64,000 bases of DNA from Caballeronia calidae (lineage in GTDB: Bacteria > Pseudomonadota > Gammaproteobacteria > Burkholderiales > Burkholderiaceae): positions 1-64,000 of the forward strand of contig NZ_FCOX02000024.1 in the NCBI RefSeq assembly GCF_900044055.2, read 5' to 3'. This document shows, one piece after another, positions 26,070 through 35,873 of this stretch. How positions within the stretch are numbered: position 1 is the stretch's first letter; the number at the start of each line of letters is the position of its first letter. The notes under the pieces were generated by a model. It did no database searches, was not told the origin of the DNA, and worked only from the letters and a program-made list of their open reading frames with translations. The translations under genes were made by a program, and so were the position numbers.

Positions 26070-26372
26070 TTACGACGCGCCAAAGAACACTGGCTTCATG
26101 CCACTCGTGCTGGCCGGACGACCCATCTGGGACGAACCGGTGGTCGACGGGCCGTAACCGTTGCTCTGGCCTGTTGCACTGCCAGCGGTGGTCCGTATAT
26201 CGGTAGGAAAGTCGGAGGTATTCGCATTGGCCGGATTGAAGCCGGCTTGTTGAAGCCGAGCGATCTCTCCTTGCACTTGCGCACGCGTTAGCGAGCCGTC
26301 CGACTGCGCCAGCGAACCAATTGGCACAGCAATGACGACGGCCGCGCACAATGTGTGAACTAATGTCTTCAT
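26070..26372 (-). CDS. DUF4148 family exported protein
   Basis: A 100-residue exported protein with leader MKTLVHTLCAAVVIAVPIGS and the DUF4148 motif SLTRAQVQGEIARLQQAGF, followed by NTSDFPTDIRTTAG and a Gly/Ser-rich tail. It is the third member of the family in the window and stands alone. AGGTAGGCAATT lies before the ATG on the coding strand. Function is unknown. Confidence 0.88.
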   Translation of the reverse strand: MKTLVHTLCAAVVIAVPIGSLAQSDGSLTRAQVQGEIARLQQAGFNPANANTSDFPTDIRTTAGSATGQSNGYGPSTTGSSQMGRPASTSGMKPVFFGAS

Positions 26373-27049
26373 AATTGCCTACCTCCCGTTAGTTACCGCT
26401 ACTGATTGGCGCTTCAATTTTCGCGAGTCGGAAGATCACAGATTAGGCGAAAAAACGCAGATAGTCGTTCATTCATCGATGTGGAATCGGCGAGGGCTCG
26501 TGGTACCTGTCGTAGCGATTCCCGTATTCGCTGCTCCGCTATAGGCGGGGCGGCCAGTGGCGCAACGCACGATCGCGCGAATGTCACCGCGTCGCATCAG
26601 TCGCCACACGACGTTATACGCCGATGCAGGGTTCACACTGTCGCAAGGATAAGTGACCGATTCGACATCGGGTTGACTTGAATCAAAGGCGTCTCAGAAG
26701 AATCGATCACTGTGCGCGCAAAAAATCCGGACCACGCTACGACTTTCGAATTCACTAGTTGCTTCGGGAAATCGTATTGACACGTGCGAAGATGACGCGT
26801 GATGATTGAGAACAGTGTAGATCCGCAGTCCGAGAAAGGGCGGTTAATCTTGTTTTGAATCACGCGAATCAATGGCCATCCCAAGATCTTTGGCAGTGCG
26901 CGCGGTATAAGCCAGCTTATTTCGAATCCGAGTGTACGTGCGGAGCAGGGATGGTCGACAGACCTCGCATGCAGGTCACGAGAAAAAGCTCGTTCGGCTT
27001 GCCGGTATCGACGGGCCGTGGACAATCACGACATCCCGCGGCCACACCG
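26373..27049. other. Gene-poor gap
   Basis: About 680 bases between the DUF4148 gene and the 3' end of the acyl-CoA ligase. Several open frames occur on both strands but none has a family pattern, good ribosome site or consistent codon use. No RNA gene is recognised. Confidence 0.4.
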
Positions 27050-28696
27050 TCAGCCTGCAGCTAATGCCATCAAATGATCGCCGAATTGTTCCCGCAAGCG
27101 ATTTTTCAGGATCTTGCCCGTCGCACCCAAAGGAATGGTGTCTACGAAGATCACATCGTCGGGCATCCACCATTTGGCGATCTTGCCCTCGTAGAAGGCG
27201 AGCAGTTCGTCGCTCGTAAGATCCGTTTGCGGCTTTCTGACCACGATCAGTAGCGGGCGTTCATCCCATTTGGCGTGCTTGGCGGCGATGCAGGCGGCCT
27301 GGAAAACGGCCGGATGCGCCATCGCGATATTTTCCAGGTCGATCGAGCCGATCCATTCACCGCCTGATTTGATCACGTCTTTGCTGCGGTCGGTGATCTG
27401 CATGAAACCATTGGGGTCGATGGTCGCAACATCGCCCGTCGGGAACCAGCCCTGGGCTTGCTCATCGAGCTGCAGCGGATTTCCGCCTTCGCTCCGGAAG
27501 TACTCCCGTACGACCCACGGCCCGTGCACCAGCAGGTCACCTGTCGTCACGCCATCCCAAGGCAACTCGCGGCCGTCCGCGCTGACGATTTTCATGTCGA
27601 CGCCGAACAACGCACGGCCTTGCTTGGACTGAATGGCGTAACGATCTTCCTGGCACATCCCCGGGCGCCCGGGTTTCATCGAGCAAACCGTCCCGATCGG
27701 GCTCAGTTCGGTCATGCCCCAGGCGTGAAGTACCGCCACGCCGTACTTGCCCTGAAACTGGCGCAACATGGCAGGCGGACAGGCTGCGCCACCGATAATG
27801 GTGCGTTCCATACTCGAGAACGCTTGCCCTGTCTGCTCAAGATGATTCAGCAGGCCTTGCCAGACGGTGGGTACGCCTGCGGAGAGCGTGACCTGCTCGG
27901 CTTCCAGCAGTTCGTATAGCGATTTGCCATCCAATGCCGGTCCGGGGAAGACAAGCTTGGCGCCAACCATGCACGCAATGTAAGGGAGGCCCCACGCATT
28001 GACGTGAAACATCGGTACGACGGGCAGGATCACGTCGCGTGCCGAACAATTCAGCGCGTCTGGCAGTGCCGCTGCGTACGTGTGCAGCAGCGATGAACGG
28101 TGGCTATACAGGACGCCTTTGGGGTTACCGGTGGTGCCGGAGGTATAGCACAGCGTACTGGCGCTTTCTTCGTCAAGAAGTGGCCATGCGTACTCGGGTG
28201 AGCTTTGCTCGATCAGATCTTCGTAGCAAAGAAGGTCGATACCGGCGTCCTGCGGCATGTGAGCACGGTCGGTCATGACGATGAACGCCTTCACCGTCGT
28301 GCATCGTTTGGCGACGGCCTTGATCAGAGGCAGGAAGGTCAGGTCGAAGAAGATGTACTGGTCTTCGGCGTGCTGTGCGATATAGGCGACCTGGTCCTCG
28401 TGCAGGCGCGGATTGATGGTATGGAGGATGGCCCCCATCCCTGAGACGCCAAAATAAAGCTCCATGTGACGATAACCATTCCATGCCAGCGTGCCGATGC
28501 GGTCGGACGGCTTGACTCCCAGGGCCGTGAGCGCTGCGGCCAACTGGCGCGAGCGGCGATGGCAGTCCCGGAGCGTGTAGCGATGGATATCGCCCTCCAC
28601 CCGTCGCGACACGACCTCCGTATCGCCATGGTGCCGATCGGCATGCACGATGAGAGAGGAAATCAACAACTGCTTTTGCATCATCAGGCCATTCAT
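27050..28696 (-). CDS. Acyl-CoA ligase (AMP-forming, AlkK/fatty-acyl type)
   Basis: A 548-residue ANL-superfamily enzyme that would activate a carboxylic acid to its CoA thioester through an acyl-adenylate. The phosphate-binding loop is YTSGTTGNPKG at residues 184-194. Later motifs are GGAACPPAM, HAWGMTELSPIGTV, WFPTGDVATIDPNGFMQITD and the C-terminal catalytic Lys in GATGKILKNRL. The wording is closest to the medium- or long-chain AlkK-like subgroup. It lies 278 bases downstream of the cupin gene on the same strand and probably processes the acid released by the pathway encoded here. Confidence 0.9.
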   Translation of the reverse strand: MNGLMMQKQLLISSLIVHADRHHGDTEVVSRRVEGDIHRYTLRDCHRRSRQLAAALTALGVKPSDRIGTLAWNGYRHMELYFGVSGMGAILHTINPRLHEDQVAYIAQHAEDQYIFFDLTFLPLIKAVAKRCTTVKAFIVMTDRAHMPQDAGIDLLCYEDLIEQSSPEYAWPLLDEESASTLCYTSGTTGNPKGVLYSHRSSLLHTYAAALPDALNCSARDVILPVVPMFHVNAWGLPYIACMVGAKLVFPGPALDGKSLYELLEAEQVTLSAGVPTVWQGLLNHLEQTGQAFSSMERTIIGGAACPPAMLRQFQGKYGVAVLHAWGMTELSPIGTVCSMKPGRPGMCQEDRYAIQSKQGRALFGVDMKIVSADGRELPWDGVTTGDLLVHGPWVVREYFRSEGGNPLQLDEQAQGWFPTGDVATIDPNGFMQITDRSKDVIKSGGEWIGSIDLENIAMAHPAVFQAACIAAKHAKWDERPLLIVVRKPQTDLTSDELLAFYEGKIAKWWMPDDVIFVDTIPLGATGKILKNRLREQFGDHLMALAAG

Positions 28697-28974
28697 GGCG
28701 TTATCCCGTTTCTACTGTTGTCTGCCAGCCCGCAACGCTGACGCAAGGACGCCCCAGGCTGCGGCATGGGGCGGGCTGTCGGAGCTCGCGAAAGTCGTGC
28801 AGGAGTGCCACAATCGGCTGCTGGTCAAGATGAGGCAAGCAGTCGATGTGGTACTGGTGTTTCGATAGGATTGACCTTTGGCTGCAGCGCTTGCGGCGAA
28901 TCGAGGGACAGCCATGGATCAATGGTTCAATTGCCGGGGAAAGCGCGGTCATCCCGCGCCATCGTGGGCAGTGC

Positions 28975-29454
28975 CTAGTTGAACGCCGTGAGATCTCTTG
29001 GCGCGATGTCATGCTTCTCGCAATACGCGAGGTAGCGTTGCATCGCGGTCTTCCAGTTCTCGATGGCCATAACTTTGTCGTTCTCGTCGACAAAGACAAG
29101 GTCGCCCATCACTGAAACCAGCGTCAGCATGTAACCGCCTTCTTCCGCCGTGCTGACGACTTCGGGCGTGTGACAGGACGCGGCGGTCTCGAACACGACG
29201 CTGCCAGGTCCCGCGATCCAGTCATGCTCCTTGTATTTCCATTGGCCTTCCAGCGTGTAGACCACAACGGTGCCTGAATGGTGGTGCTTGGGAAGCTGCA
29301 TGGTCTTCGGCGCCTTCATCAGCACGATGATTTCGCCTCGAATCGGGTCGAGCTTGAAGTATTTCAGCAGCACATCGTCGGAATACGGGGTGAACGGAAC
29401 CCACGGCAGCGATTCGCCATCGATGACTGCGGTATCGACTTGTTGGTAAAGCAT
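28975..29454 (-). CDS. Cupin dioxygenase, 2,4'-dihydroxyacetophenone dioxygenase-like
   Basis: A 159-residue single-cupin protein. The first cupin motif carries KHHHSGTVVVYTLEGQWKYK, with His57-59 and Glu69 as likely metal ligands, and a second His is at about 95 (SCHTPEVV). The family member 2,4'-dihydroxyacetophenone dioxygenase cleaves the bond between the two carbonyl-side carbons of hydroxyacetophenones using Fe(II) and O2. Whether this protein shares that substrate is not known. The ATG at 29454 has GGAGAC before it, so a longer in-frame start was rejected. It is 169 bases downstream of the TauD-type gene. Confidence 0.82.
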   Translation of the reverse strand: MLYQQVDTAVIDGESLPWVPFTPYSDDVLLKYFKLDPIRGEIIVLMKAPKTMQLPKHHHSGTVVVYTLEGQWKYKEHDWIAGPGSVVFETAASCHTPEVVSTAEEGGYMLTLVSVMGDLVFVDENDKVMAIENWKTAMQRYLAYCEKHDIAPRDLTAFN

Positions 29455-29623
29455 GACTGTCTCCAGTGATTCGGTGTTAGACGGCATTTGTTGCACAGCG
29501 TGTTGCGACACACGTGCGGTTCGGAGCCTCATCCATCCTCGAAATTGATCAGGGTGAGGTGCTGTTGCCGCCCGCCATAACTTGGCGGGGGCTTCTCAAG
29601 GTTTTCCGGTGGAACTTTTCGGA

Positions 29624-30583
29624 TCAGGAAAGCGAGGTGCCCGTCAGCGTGGCGCGAAGCATCTTGCGCGGCGCATTGCCATAGTCCGCGACGGCATAGT
29701 GTTGGCACAGCAGGTTGTCCCACATCGCCACTGTGTTATTGCGCCATTTAAGTCGCACCTGGTATTCAGGAATGGCGGCTTGGGAGCACAGGTAGTACAT
29801 CAGGTGATGTGACTCGGGCATGAAGTCCTGGCCGTAGCGAATGTCGGTGAAGTTGAAATAGTTCACGAAGTGGGTGGTGAATGCCGAATTGACAAACAGA
29901 ACCTTTTCCCTGGTCTCCGGGTGGATCAGAACGACCGGATGTTCACTGCCCGGGTTCTTTTCTGCGGCGGCGTGGCGTTCTTCCTTCGGAAACTGAGCCA
30001 GGAAGACATGTTCGGCGCTGTGCTTGGCGTACAAACCGTCGATTCGCTGCTTGATGGCCTCGGGCAGGCGTTCATACGCCATTACCATATTCGACCAGAT
30101 CGTGTCGCCGCCGTTTTCCGGGCCCAATTCACGCCGCAAGACTGCGCCGCGCGGAGGGGCCTTCTTGTAGGTCACGTCCGAATGCCAAACGTTCTCCCGG
30201 CTGGCCTTCTCAACAAAATTCTGTTTGCTTGAATCGAGGTTCCGATAGAGCATGAGCAGCTTGTCGGCATCGGGATGGCTCGGCGCCAGCGGGTGCGATT
30301 CCAGTTCGCTGAACTGCGCTGCGAAGGTCTGCTGTTCCATGGGGGTGATGTCCTGATCACGGAAAAACAGCACCTTGTGCTTCAACCACAGCGCACGGAT
30401 TTGAGCGATGAGGTCAGGGTCCAGAGCAGCGTCGGCCAGATTGACGTTGCTGAGTTCAGCGCCGATGGCAGGCGTGCAAAGCTCCACCTTGATCGAATGT
30501 TGGCGCACCGATGGCCGGATGATGGCCGGTGCCGTGCGGGAGGCGTGGGTAGCGCTGATTTGCGCCGTGGTTGCTGCTGTCAT
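29624..30583 (-). CDS. TauD/TfdA-family Fe(II)/2-oxoglutarate dioxygenase
   Basis: A 319-residue 2-oxoglutarate-dependent oxygenase. The 2-His-1-carboxylate facial triad is visible as His134-x-Asp136 (NVWHSDVTY) and His295 (WDNLLCQHYAVADY), with the 2-oxoglutarate-binding Arg near 306-310 (PRKMLRATLTG). Related enzymes cleave taurine, 2,4-dichlorophenoxyacetate or other ether and sulfonate substrates by hydroxylating next to the heteroatom. The ATG at 30583 follows GGAGACAG. It is probably the first gene of the minus-strand catabolic operon (TauD, cupin, ligase). Confidence 0.92.
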   Translation of the reverse strand: MTAATTAQISATHASRTAPAIIRPSVRQHSIKVELCTPAIGAELSNVNLADAALDPDLIAQIRALWLKHKVLFFRDQDITPMEQQTFAAQFSELESHPLAPSHPDADKLLMLYRNLDSSKQNFVEKASRENVWHSDVTYKKAPPRGAVLRRELGPENGGDTIWSNMVMAYERLPEAIKQRIDGLYAKHSAEHVFLAQFPKEERHAAAEKNPGSEHPVVLIHPETREKVLFVNSAFTTHFVNYFNFTDIRYGQDFMPESHHLMYYLCSQAAIPEYQVRLKWRNNTVAMWDNLLCQHYAVADYGNAPRKMLRATLTGTSLS

Positions 30584-30935
30584 AGCTGTCTCCAATCTCG
30601 GTTTGTGCCGCAATGTGCGGGGCCTCGGTGGAACGGCGCGCCAAATGCGACGGCGCTTGATGAATTCCACTCGGATGCAGCTATGGTACGGTTGGTCGCT
30701 CTTCAGCGATTTGCGCGTTGGGACAAATAGTTAGCAGTCTGGGACATGCATGGCAGATTACGCAGGCCCAGGGGCATCGTGGGCGACGGCGATTGTCTCC
30801 TTCCGAAAGGGCGCTGCTGAGAGGTGGGGCGTGGCTGGACGTCGCTACGACGGGACTCGGCCGGTTGGCGATGCTAGTCGCTGTGGGTGAATGAAATAGC
30901 CATGCACGCTTCCTTCAGACAGCTGCCGGGTGATG
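30584..30935. other. Promoter-region gap of the catabolic operon
   Basis: About 350 bases between the AraC regulator's 3' end and the dioxygenase start on the same strand. It should hold the operon promoter and AraC site, but I could not pick out a convincing -35/-10 pair or direct repeat. Confidence 0.35.
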
Positions 30936-31985
30936 TCATCCGCGGTGCACTCCGGGTGGGGCCGTGACCATTCTCTGCCTATAGCTGGCCACCCAGTCCG
31001 ACGGGGTTTTGCCGAACTCGCGGCGGAACCAGCGGGAGAAGTCGCCTGCGGTGGAGAATCCAAGCAGTTCGGCGACTTCATACAACTTGCGCCTGCTGTT
31101 GGCGAGGTACTCCTCGGCGAGTTCTAACCGCACGGCATTGATGATCGTTGTCGCGCTCTCGCCGCTGCTTGCCAGATGCCGATTGAGGGTGCGCCGGTTG
31201 ATACCTAAGTGCTGGGCGAGTCGCTCGACAGAACAAAGACCGGTCGGCAGCAGCATCCTGGTCACCGCGCGCGCTCGCTGGGTCAGGTCGTCTTCCAGGT
31301 TGGCCAACTGCACGTCAAGCCACCGCTTCACTTCCCGACTGAGTTCCGGGACCGCCGTCGGAATGGCTATGTCCAGTTCGCGACCGCGACAGACGATCGC
31401 ATTGAATTCCCTCGAAAATTCGATAGCTGTTCCGAGTACGCGGCGATGAATATCCAGACTGGAAGGGGCCTCATGCGTAAAGCCGATCGAAACGGGGTGA
31501 AAGCTATGCCGTGTCAAAACCATAAAGGTCCGCAGCGCAATCCCGGTGGACATTTCGATCGCCTGCCGCCACACGCCGGGGCGACGGAAATCCACTTCGA
31601 CGTGGAGCATGGCGAGATCCCCGGCATCGTCGAGCCGCAATTGCACGCCCGCGTTGTGCAGTCGCAGGTATCGCGCGGAGGCCAGCATCGCGGCGCGTAG
31701 AGTGGGTTCCTCGCGAATGACCAGGGCCAGCATGCCGAGATTCGCCAGGCTTCTCTTTTCCGCCAGCAGCAGGCCAAATGCCTCCTGGCCGGACAGGCGC
31801 GCTGATTCTTCGAGCAGCCAGCCGACCGAATCGGCACTGATCAATAGATTGGGATCCTCGAGAGCCTTGGCCGGTATCTTCGCCAGCCGTAACATCCGGA
31901 ACGGATCAAGGCCGGCTGCTCGGGCGATGGGTTCGTAATCCGTCAGTGTGGCCGCCCTGGTCAAATTGTGCCCGCTTGCGGCCAT
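30936..31985 (-). CDS. AraC-family regulator (OruR/ArgR-like architecture)
   Basis: A 349-residue regulator with an N-terminal arabinose-binding-like domain (LTDYEPIARAAGLDPFRMLR, ISADSVGWLLEESARLSG) and a C-terminal double helix-turn-helix: CSVERLAQHLGINRRTLNRH and EVAELLGFSTAGDFSRWFRR, ending in the family motif FGKTPSDWVASYR. It sits between the minus-strand dioxygenase operon and the divergent hydrolase/MFS genes, with a 91-base divergent gap, so it probably controls both in response to a pathway compound. Confidence 0.92.
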   Translation of the reverse strand: MAASGHNLTRAATLTDYEPIARAAGLDPFRMLRLAKIPAKALEDPNLLISADSVGWLLEESARLSGQEAFGLLLAEKRSLANLGMLALVIREEPTLRAAMLASARYLRLHNAGVQLRLDDAGDLAMLHVEVDFRRPGVWRQAIEMSTGIALRTFMVLTRHSFHPVSIGFTHEAPSSLDIHRRVLGTAIEFSREFNAIVCRGRELDIAIPTAVPELSREVKRWLDVQLANLEDDLTQRARAVTRMLLPTGLCSVERLAQHLGINRRTLNRHLASSGESATTIINAVRLELAEEYLANSRRKLYEVAELLGFSTAGDFSRWFRREFGKTPSDWVASYRQRMVTAPPGVHRG

Positions 31986-32076
31986 GTCCCAGTCTCCTAA
32001 GAACGTGTCCCAACCTGCTTAGTATAGTCGCCGCCTTCGAAGGTATCTTAGTAATCGAAATCAATGGAGGAAGACG

Positions 32077-33108
32077 ATGACTAAGAGCACAGCAGTTCAC
32101 TGCGATAGCGGCGACACCGTGGCACGGGTGAATGTCGATGATCCACAAGCGTTCAATCATTGCTTTGCCGAAATAAACGGCATTCGCATCCACTACGTTG
32201 ACGAGGGGGAGGGGCCGCTGGTCATCCTTCTTCATGGCTTTCCGTACCTCTGGTACATGTGGCGGCGGCAGATCACGGCCCTCGTCAACGCCGGATATCG
32301 AGTCGTAGTTCCTGACCAGCGTGGATTTGGCCAAAGCGACCGGCCCGAATCCATCGAGGCCTATGACATGACTCAGGCAGTGGGCGACATGGTCGGGCTG
32401 ATGCAGGTTCTAGGCGAGACCTCTGCCGTGATCGTGGGACACGACCTGGGCGCCTGGGTTGCGCAGACTGCCGCTATGCTGAGGCCGGATCTGTTTCGCG
32501 CCCTCGTCATGCTGAACACGCCAGTACCGCCGCGAGGCAAGGTAAAACCCAGCGTCGGCTGGCAGGCCATGGCCAAGGGAAAGGTATATCACCACATGTA
32601 CTTCCAGCAGGTCGGCAAGCCTGACCGCGAATTGTCTCGTGATACGCGTAAGACGCTGCGTAGCATTTTCTACTCGATTTCAGGGAGCGCCGTCGGCGTC
32701 GAACGGTGGCGCATGCTCATCGAGCCGGGCGAGAGCATCCTTAACGCCTTTACTGAGCCGGACGAATTCCCCGAATGGTTGAGTGCTCGGGCGCTGGACT
32801 ACTACGTGGACGAATATAACCGCACCGGATTTAGCGGTGCCTTGAATTACTACCGCTGCCGCGATCGGAACTGGGAAATCACGTCTTTCCTCAATGGGGC
32901 CGCGGTGCGCCAGCCGAGCATGTTCATTGGTGGTGCAGCCGATCCATCCCTTGAGCTGGCACGTGATCTCTATGATCAACTCGACGCATATCTGCCGGGG
33001 CTGCGAAAAAAAATTCTACTGTCCGGCGTGGGTCACAGTGCGGCGGAGGAAAGCGTAGAGCAAGTCAACGAATTGCTCCTGGAATTTTTGGCATCGCTAG
33101 AGGATTGA
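32077..33108 (+). CDS. Epoxide hydrolase-like alpha/beta hydrolase
   Basis: A 343-residue alpha/beta hydrolase. The oxyanion motif HGFP is at 53-56. The nucleophile elbow GHDLGAW has Asp123, as in epoxide hydrolases and haloalkane dehalogenases, and the C-terminal His320 sits in GVGHSAAEE. The cap has NYYRCRDRNWE, matching the Tyr-bearing cap motif of soluble epoxide hydrolases, which favours epoxide over halide chemistry. AATGGAGG before the ATG is a good ribosome site. It is divergent from the AraC gene and 174 bases upstream of the MFS gene. Confidence 0.88.
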   Translation: MTKSTAVHCDSGDTVARVNVDDPQAFNHCFAEINGIRIHYVDEGEGPLVILLHGFPYLWYMWRRQITALVNAGYRVVVPDQRGFGQSDRPESIEAYDMTQAVGDMVGLMQVLGETSAVIVGHDLGAWVAQTAAMLRPDLFRALVMLNTPVPPRGKVKPSVGWQAMAKGKVYHHMYFQQVGKPDRELSRDTRKTLRSIFYSISGSAVGVERWRMLIEPGESILNAFTEPDEFPEWLSARALDYYVDEYNRTGFSGALNYYRCRDRNWEITSFLNGAAVRQPSMFIGGAADPSLELARDLYDQLDAYLPGLRKKILLSGVGHSAAEESVEQVNELLLEFLASLED

Positions 33109-33282
33109 GCGTCCCGGCGGTCGCTCGGTTTCAACGGGCCTCTGTCAGATGGGCCCGCAATTGAACTGATTGATTGCCGATGCCTCCCTGGCAAGCCTTC
33201 CACTGCGCAGCGCGCGCAAAGGTCACAAAGATAGGCCCGCGTAGATAGCTTAATCAGTAAATCAAAGAATGGAGACAGAATC

Positions 33283-34584
33283 ATGGCACTCGATGCCCTG
33301 CAAACAGCATGCTACCAACGTGAGCAACCGCACCTATCGCGTAGCTATATATGGGTCATCTTCGCACTGACCTTCGGCCTGATCCTATCCGACTATATGT
33401 CGCGCCAGGTGCTCAACGCAGTCTTTCCACAGATCAAGGCAGAATGGGGATTGTCCGACATCCAGCTTGGCTCGCTCAGCGGCATCGTTTCACTGGCCGT
33501 TGGTCTGCTGGCCTTCCCGTTGTCGTTAGCCGCGGACCGATGGGGACGTGTGCGAAGCATTACGATCATGGCAGCGGTCTGGAGCTTAGCGACTCTGCTC
33601 TGCGGTTTGTCGCACAACTACTTCACATTGCTGTCGGCGCGCTTTTTGGTCGGTGTTGGAGAAGCGGCCTACGCCAGCGTCGGCGTGGCCATCCTCATCA
33701 GCATCTTCCCGTCAAGGTACACGTCCACGATCACCGGCGCGTTCATGGCTGGCGGCATGTTCGGCTCAGTAATGGGGATCGGCATGGGCGGTGCACTGGC
33801 GAGCCACTTCGGCTGGCGGAGTGCCTTCGCCGGCATGGCAGTCTTTGGCATTGTTCTGACGCTTCTCTATATGCTGGTCGCCAACCCCTCACGAATTGAA
33901 GGGGAGACGGGCGCCTCGGCTGGCAATAGGTCAGCCGCGCGGTGGCCCATCAAACGTGTGCTGAGAGCTGTGTTCTCGTCGCCCGCTCTGATTTGCGTCT
34001 ATTTCGGAAGCGGCCTCCAGCTATTTATCAATGGCGGCATGCTTGCCTGGTTGCCGAGCTTCCTGAATCGGGCTTATGACATGCCGCTGAGCCAGGCGGG
34101 TGCGGTGGCCGCGATCTTTGTCCTTTGCGGTGCGTGCGGCATGCCGTTTTGCGGCGTCCTGGTCGATCGGGTAGGCCGCGATTCGCCGCGCCGAAAAATG
34201 TTTCTGGCGATTGCTTTCAACCTGGCCTGCGCAATACTGCTCTCTACCGCGTTTCAGCTTCCTGTCGGAACCGCCCAATTGGTATTCATCGCACTGGGCA
34301 TGTTCTTTAGCGCGGGCATTGTGGGGCCGAGCGGCACCATGGTCGCGAAGCTCACGCCGACGCCGATTCACGGCGCCGCCATGGCGACGCTCGCGCTGGC
34401 CTACAACATCCTCGGTCTTGCGCCTGGCTCCATCGTCACCGGCGCGCTGGCAGACCGATTGGGCCTGGTTCCGGCGCTTCAGCTATTGCCAATCTTTGGG
34501 GTCGCGTCGGCTGTCATCCTGTTGATAGGCGTGCGTTATGTGTCCGGGTACGGGGCCGCCCAGTTCGGAAATCGACTCCAATAG
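33283..34584 (+). CDS. MFS transporter
   Basis: A 433-residue major facilitator with 12 hydrophobic spans. The loop 2-3 signature is LAADRWGRVRS, the N-half gate contains RFLVGVGEAAYASVGVAIL, and the C-half loop is VDRVGRDSPRRK. The N-terminus SDYMSRQVLNAVFPQIKAEW resembles the aromatic-acid/sugar-phosphate symporter branch. It probably imports the substrate of the adjacent catabolic genes. A strong intrinsic terminator lies 316 bases downstream. Confidence 0.9.
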   Translation: MALDALQTACYQREQPHLSRSYIWVIFALTFGLILSDYMSRQVLNAVFPQIKAEWGLSDIQLGSLSGIVSLAVGLLAFPLSLAADRWGRVRSITIMAAVWSLATLLCGLSHNYFTLLSARFLVGVGEAAYASVGVAILISIFPSRYTSTITGAFMAGGMFGSVMGIGMGGALASHFGWRSAFAGMAVFGIVLTLLYMLVANPSRIEGETGASAGNRSAARWPIKRVLRAVFSSPALICVYFGSGLQLFINGGMLAWLPSFLNRAYDMPLSQAGAVAAIFVLCGACGMPFCGVLVDRVGRDSPRRKMFLAIAFNLACAILLSTAFQLPVGTAQLVFIALGMFFSAGIVGPSGTMVAKLTPTPIHGAAMATLALAYNILGLAPGSIVTGALADRLGLVPALQLLPIFGVASAVILLIGVRYVSGYGAAQFGNRLQ

Positions 34585-35507
34585 CGATGCGGCCCGACTC
34601 GTCGCCGCGAACGCGGTGCTCGACACATTGGCGCGTCGATTTGTGCTTGTGCTGATCGTTGTCCTTAAATGCTTTACGAAACCGTGAAGTGCAATATCCT
34701 TACTGTCGATATATCAATGTCCAATGTCTAAGCGCCGGTGCGGTCGAAAATGCGCGACATTTACGGCGTTATCCGATCTCTCGACAATGCCGTCTTTCGT
34801 CCGCGCTGGCGGGGTTTCTTTGCGTATCGTCGTTGCCGGTCTAAACTAGGGGCTGCGCCGTTGACGAGGCACACGAGGCACAGTTGCGCTCCAAGGTTGG
34901 CCCGCTCCGGCGGGCTTTTTTTCGTCTGCACCTTGCTTCGGCCGTATTGCAATCACCCTCACAACCCTGCCAATTCAAGTAGTGGTCCGGCGACGCGAGC
35001 ACGAGGGCGACCAGCGCGAACCTCGTTGGGGCTTACGTGGCTACGCAGGGAGGTCCAAGCCGACAGGGAAAAATCAGTTGCAGTTTTGCAGTCTGCTTAA
35101 CATCCCCTATCATGTTGAAGCAGACCGGTCCTCAGGTATGGCCGCGAATATGCTGGGCACGCGGGTGAGTCGGTCACGTCGCCAAGGGCCGAAGTCTCAA
35201 TCGGGCTTAGCCTGACAGGCGCGGTTAGTTTCGACTGCATGGTGCATTTAAGTCATGAGGCGGAAGAGCGCTAATTCTCTGCCTATTTCTTGCAACTGCC
35301 TGAGCAAAGCACCATTGGGCTTCTCCTTGAGGAGGGACGACATCAGTAGAGCGTTGCAGAACCCTACGGACAGGCGATTCAATACTTGACAGATGCGATT
35401 CTTATTCGGATGTCTCATAAAGCGGCTATAACACGCAATCGTCTTTACAGTCGCAGCAACTCGACGACTCGATCGAGGGATGCGGTCCCCTACTTGGAGA
35501 ATAAGCG
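34585..35507. other. Gene-poor gap with an isolated terminator
   Basis: More than 900 bases with no recognised gene. A strong intrinsic terminator is at 34900-34922. A minus-strand frame from 35418 (MRHPNKNRICQVLNRLSVGF..., 56 residues) looks protein-like but lacks a ribosome site. A perfect TTGACA at 35386-35391 lies 117 bases before the BON-protein gene, without a clear -10 partner. Confidence 0.4.
34900..34922 (+). terminator. Strong Rho-independent terminator
   Basis: GCCCGC (34900-34905) pairs perfectly with GCGGGC (34910-34915) over a four-base loop and is followed by seven T residues. It reads in the same direction as the MFS gene, but the gene ends 316 bases earlier. It therefore ends either a long 3' untranslated region or a separate non-coding transcript. 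Confidence 0.85.
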
Positions 35508-35873
35508 ATGAACGCAATCAAAGCACTCAAATTGGCTAGCAGCGCATTGATCCTTGCCGCATCCTTGAACGCTTGGTCACAAAGCAGCGAACCCGCTGCT
35601 ACGTCGACGGAATCGGCGGCATCGCAAGGTATGTCCAAGTCTGACGTGAGGAAGGCAAACCGGGCAGTCAGTAAGAAGGTACTCAGTGCGCTATCAAAGA
35701 GCGGCGTTGACACTGCGGGCGTCAGTGTGATCGTCAAGGGCAGCGCAATTACGCTAGCAGGGCACGTCCCCGATGCGTCCCAAGTCGAAAAGGCCGGTAC
35801 GGCAGCGAAGGGCGTTTCCGGAGTTACGTCCGTGAAGAATTCGCTGACAATCAGGGAAAAAGGGGGGCACTGA
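35508..35873 (+). CDS. Exported BON-domain protein
   Basis: A 121-residue protein with a signal peptide (LASSALILAASLNAWS) and one BON domain at about 45-118. Visible motifs are ANRAVSKKVLSALSKS, then VSVIVKGSAITLAGHVPDAS, and the closing GVTSVKNSLTIRE. BON proteins of this OsmY-like type act in the periplasm and are often induced by osmotic or envelope stress. Its start is preceded by GAGAATAAGCG, a modest ribosome site. Confidence 0.88.
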   Translation: MNAIKALKLASSALILAASLNAWSQSSEPAATSTESAASQGMSKSDVRKANRAVSKKVLSALSKSGVDTAGVSVIVKGSAITLAGHVPDASQVEKAGTAAKGVSGVTSVKNSLTIREKGGH

